Shown here: piece after piece, positions 62,589-64,000 of the stretch
Numbering within the stretch: position 1 is the stretch's first letter
How the letters are laid out: every line of letters starts with the position of its first letter
Assembly (NCBI GenBank): GCA_003543115.1
Contig: DPJH01000036.1
Span: 28,290 to 92,289 of the forward strand
Source of the DNA: Candidatus Moraniibacteriota bacterium
Lineage (GTDB): Bacteria > Patescibacteriota > Minisyncoccia > Moranbacterales > UBA2206
Reading direction: 5' to 3'
DNA length: 64,000 nt
Position numbers and translations under genes: made by a program
Notes under the pieces: generated by a model
Told to the model about the DNA's origin: nothing
The model's database searches: none
What the model saw: only the letters and a program-made list of their open reading frames with translations

Positions 62589-62617
62589 TTGACAGGATAT
62601 GTGTTATCTGCTATAAT
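62589..62617 (+). promoter_or_regulatory. Consensus promoter of the 3D-domain gene
   Basis: TTGACA (62589-62594), 17 nt ending in TGC, TATAAT (62612-62617): a full consensus match. A 16-codon frame starts at 62626 (ATG) and ends at 62676, in phase with the gene and 9 nt before its ATG; it may be a leader peptide. Confidence 0.85.
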
Positions 62618-62685
62618 TGTTGGTCATGCTGAGAATTTGTTTAAAAACTCTTCTTGGTAGGCAAATTAACAATTAACAACAATTA

Positions 62686-63258
62686 ATGCGTATCATTAGT
62701 ATGCTTGTAGCTCTGCCAATGCTTTGGACTACGATAGTCCCTCAATATGAAGCTTTGGCTCAAGAAGTGACAAACACTGATGAAACAAAAACAAAATTCA
62801 ATATATCTGAAAATATCAAGGTTGTTGATGGTGTTATCGAGGGTAATAATGCCGTAATAAGCGGAAGCCCGATGATGTTTCCAGGTTATGAAGTGATCAA
62901 GGCTAAAGAAGAAATAAAAAGAGAGAAAGTGCTAGCTAAGTATAAGGATAAACTAGATAAAGCAATTTTCCCAAAAGGAAAGTTTTCAATCAATGCTTCA
63001 GCCTACACGGCAGCAGCGGATGAATGTGGAAAAAGCGACGGAATTACAGCGAGTGGTCTTTTGGTAAAAGAAAAGCACACCATTGCATGTCCTCCAAGTT
63101 TTCCTTTGGGGACGAAAATAAAAATTGAAGGATATGGAGTCTATGTGTGTGAGGATCGTGGGGGTGCGATCAAGGGAAATCACATTGATATATATATGAA
63201 AACAAAAAAAGAAGCCTTTGCTTTCGGAAGAAGGAATCTTGTGGCAGAGGTTATATAG
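62686..63258 (+). CDS. Secreted 3D-domain (RlpA/MltA-like barrel) protein
   Basis: 190 residues. Signal peptide (MLVALPMLWTTIVPQYEALA, cut near residue 26). The C-terminal half has INASAYTAAADECGKSDGIT, ASGLLV, IACPPSFPLGTKIKI and CEDRGGAIKGNHIDIYM, the 3D domain with its three Asp residues of the peptidoglycan-cleaving barrel. Two Cys may form a disulfide. It likely trims or binds cell-wall glycans. It is a shorter relative of the 20687 protein's C-terminus. Confidence 0.85.
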   Translation: MRIISMLVALPMLWTTIVPQYEALAQEVTNTDETKTKFNISENIKVVDGVIEGNNAVISGSPMMFPGYEVIKAKEEIKREKVLAKYKDKLDKAIFPKGKFSINASAYTAAADECGKSDGITASGLLVKEKHTIACPPSFPLGTKIKIEGYGVYVCEDRGGAIKGNHIDIYMKTKKEAFAFGRRNLVAEVI

Positions 63259-63270
63259 ACTGAAATTAGG

Positions 63271-63301
63271 AAAAACGTTCCATTTGATGGGGCGTTTTTT
63301 G
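63271..63301 (+). terminator. Terminator after the 3D-domain gene
   Basis: AAAAACG and CGTTTTTT with an inner CC/GG pair; T-run follows. Confidence 0.7.
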
Positions 63302-63353
63302 TTGACCTCAGGAAATATTTTTGATAAGCTGGAATAGCATTGAATTTGAAAGT

Positions 63354-63466
63354 GGTCCGATGGCCGAGCGGGTTGAATGTGAAAACATTCAACGGGTTTC
63401 AAAAGAAGCCCAGGAACCGCGAAGGCCACAGTTTTTTGACCGAGTCTTTGACGAGAAAATATAAAT
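63354..63466. mobile_element. Truncated tRNA-Cys copy plus structured insert
   Basis: GGTCCGATGGCCGAGCGG (63354-63371) equals the first 18 nt of the intact tRNA-Cys at 63467. The 95 nt between them begin with a perfect 9-bp hairpin with a GAAA loop (63372-63393), then a 7-bp hairpin GGGTTTC-AAAA-GAAGCCC (63394-63411), and end AT-rich. It is a different insert from those before tRNA-Leu but has the same architecture. Confidence 0.65.
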
Positions 63467-63537
63467 GGTCCGATGGCCGAGCGGTTAGGCAAGGGTCTGC
63501 AAAACCCTGTACAGCAGTTCAAATCTGCTTCGGACCT
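63467..63537 (+). tRNA. tRNA-Cys (GCA)
   Basis: Acceptor GGTCCGA/TCGGACC, D arm GCCGAGCGGTTAGGC, anticodon stem AGGGT/ACCCT with loop CTGCAAA, T arm AGCAGTTCAAATCTGCT, discriminator T as required for Cys. Confidence 0.93.
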
Positions 63538-63555
63538 CATAGTTAGATAATATGC

Positions 63556-63651
63556 CCGGGTGGTCATCCTCCGCCAAGGCTTAAGATGGACAAGGAGTAA
63601 TAAGCTATGCACAGTATATAAAATTTGCCCTTCGTAGTTTTAACGAAGTAT
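63556..63651 (-). mobile_element. Degenerate tRNA-targeting element before tRNA-Leu (TAA)
   Basis: GCCCGGGTGGT (63556-63566) copies the first 11 nt of the tRNA at 63652. The insert carries CCAAGG, GATGGACA and the CCCTTCGTAGTTTTAACGAAG hairpin, homologous to 49846-49946. The minus strand reads GPYFVKTTKGKFY from the tRNA side and then loses likeness. Flanking repeats differ between the two loci and each equals its own host tRNA. Confidence 0.65.
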
Positions 63652-63735
63652 GGCCCGGGTGGTGAAATGGTAGACACAAGGGACTTAAAATCCCTCGACC
63701 GCAAGGTCATGCGAGTTCGAGTCTCGCCCCGGGCA
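63652..63735 (+). tRNA. tRNA-Leu (TAA)
   Basis: Acceptor GCCCGGG/CCCGGGC, anticodon stem AGGGA/TCCCT with loop CTTAAAA, long variable arm, T arm GCGAGTTCGAGTCTCGC, discriminator A. Confidence 0.93.
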
Positions 63736-63811
63736 CCCCGTAAAGTCGCTCTGCTCCCACGGGGCAGGCCCCGTAAAGTCTCCGCCAGCCGGCGGATCCC
63801 ACAGAGCAGGC
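63736..63811. repeat. GC-rich repeat element after tRNA-Leu
   Basis: CCCCGTAAAGTC occurs twice, CTCTG pairs with CAGAG at the ends, and TCCGCC-AGCC-GGCGGA is a palindrome. The base composition is far from that of the surroundings. It is like the blocks at 12478 and 45285. Confidence 0.6.
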
Positions 63812-63812
63812 A

Positions 63813-63850
63813 TAAAATAAAATCCACTATAGGGTGGATTTTATTTTTTT
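63813..63850. terminator. Bidirectional terminator
   Basis: AAAATAAAATCCAC and GTGGATTTTATTTT with a short loop. It serves tRNA-Leu (+) and, overlapping its last codons, the uracil-DNA glycosylase gene (-). Confidence 0.88.
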
Positions 63851-64000
63851 CAAAACTTTAGGTATTCTTTCAAAATCTTTTAGCAGTGTTTTTCGAAGAG
63901 ATCCGTTATAAAGGGCGGCTGCCGGATGGTAGAGAATATAGAAATTTTGCTTTCCGATTTCTGGTATGGTTTTGATGATAAGCGTGCCGTGGATTTGGGA
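63827..64000 (-). CDS. Uracil-DNA glycosylase, family 4 type (C-terminal part)
   Basis: Only the last 57 codons are in the window; the start lies beyond the right edge. The translation has IHGTLIIKTIPEIGKQ and FYILYHPAAALYNGSLRKTL, where HPAAAL is the conserved His-Pro motif near the end of family 4 uracil-DNA glycosylases. It removes uracil from DNA. The stop (TAG at 63827-63829) falls inside the terminator stem. Confidence 0.75.
   Translation of the reverse strand, partial: SQIHGTLIIKTIPEIGKQNFYILYHPAAALYNGSLRKTLLKDFERIPKVLKKIKSTL

Noticed and set aside
63564..63827. Minus-strand reading frame over tRNA-Leu (TAA) and its insert
   Set aside because: It is mostly antisense tRNA sequence; only the PYFVKTTKG part may be a remnant of a real gene.

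Overview
The window looks like a piece of a Candidate Phyla Radiation (Patescibacteria, Parcubacteria-like) chromosome. Reasons: compact AT-rich DNA, tRNA genes without encoded CCA beside a CCA-adding enzyme, a cell-envelope operon built around PrgI, VirB4 and VirB6-like proteins, one Xer-type recombinase, and many small lineage-specific proteins. TGA serves as an ordinary stop codon. The assignment rests on gene content only; no rRNA is present.

Layout. 1-1839: two O-antigen-ligase-like genes (+). 1829-17895: one long minus-strand operon for a type IV secretion-like machine (TSP3 calcium-binding protein, a secreted VirB5/TrbJ-position protein, VirB6-like channel, PrgI, a split VirB4, a giant surface protein, and two peptidoglycan hydrolases that share an identical VirB2-like N-terminus). 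18038-24590: UbiA-like prenyltransferase, rsmA, a G5/RlpA-type wall protein, comM, lspA, a DksA-like protein and a YraN-type nuclease. 24609-25152: a candidate structured RNA of about 540 nt with its own promoter and terminator. 25404-43637: housekeeping genes (pnp, rpsO, pcrA, xer, ftsH, tilS, a CMP-kinase-like gene, an S1 protein, gyrA) and two tRNAs. 43963-45573: an O-antigen-ligase-like gene whose coding sequence carries seven intact parS-like palindromes and an eighth that is interrupted. 45654-53084: tRNA-rich stretch with cca, rarA, rluD, rplS, a GIY-YIG nuclease and a LAGLIDADG-like gene. 53264-64000: accessory genes (methyltransferase, KAP-type NTPase, HExxH paralogues, SIMPL protein, deaminase-like protein, rdgB, a beta-barrel-like protein, a TrmB-type regulator, a 3D-domain protein), then tRNA-Cys and tRNA-Leu, and the C-terminus of a uracil-DNA glycosylase.

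Three things stand out. First, four tRNA genes (Val-TAC, Leu-TAG, Leu-TAA, Cys-GCA) are each preceded by a truncated copy of their own 5' end, with 90 to 310 nt in between. In the Val case the intervening DNA is an intact GIY-YIG nuclease gene. The two Leu inserts are homologous to each other. This looks like a family of small elements that enter tRNA genes near the 5' side and leave a complete tRNA behind. Second, the parS-like cluster lies inside a coding gene and is read in all three frames, so it seems selected as DNA. With gyrA, ftsH-tilS and rsmA nearby it suggests an origin-proximal centromere. Third, the 24609-25152 RNA has a TTGACC-17-TATAAT promoter, several long hairpins and a terminator, and I cannot match it to a known RNA.

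Promoters seen here often have a TG-N extended -10 box with 17-nt spacing, and many genes end in hairpin-plus-T-run terminators.
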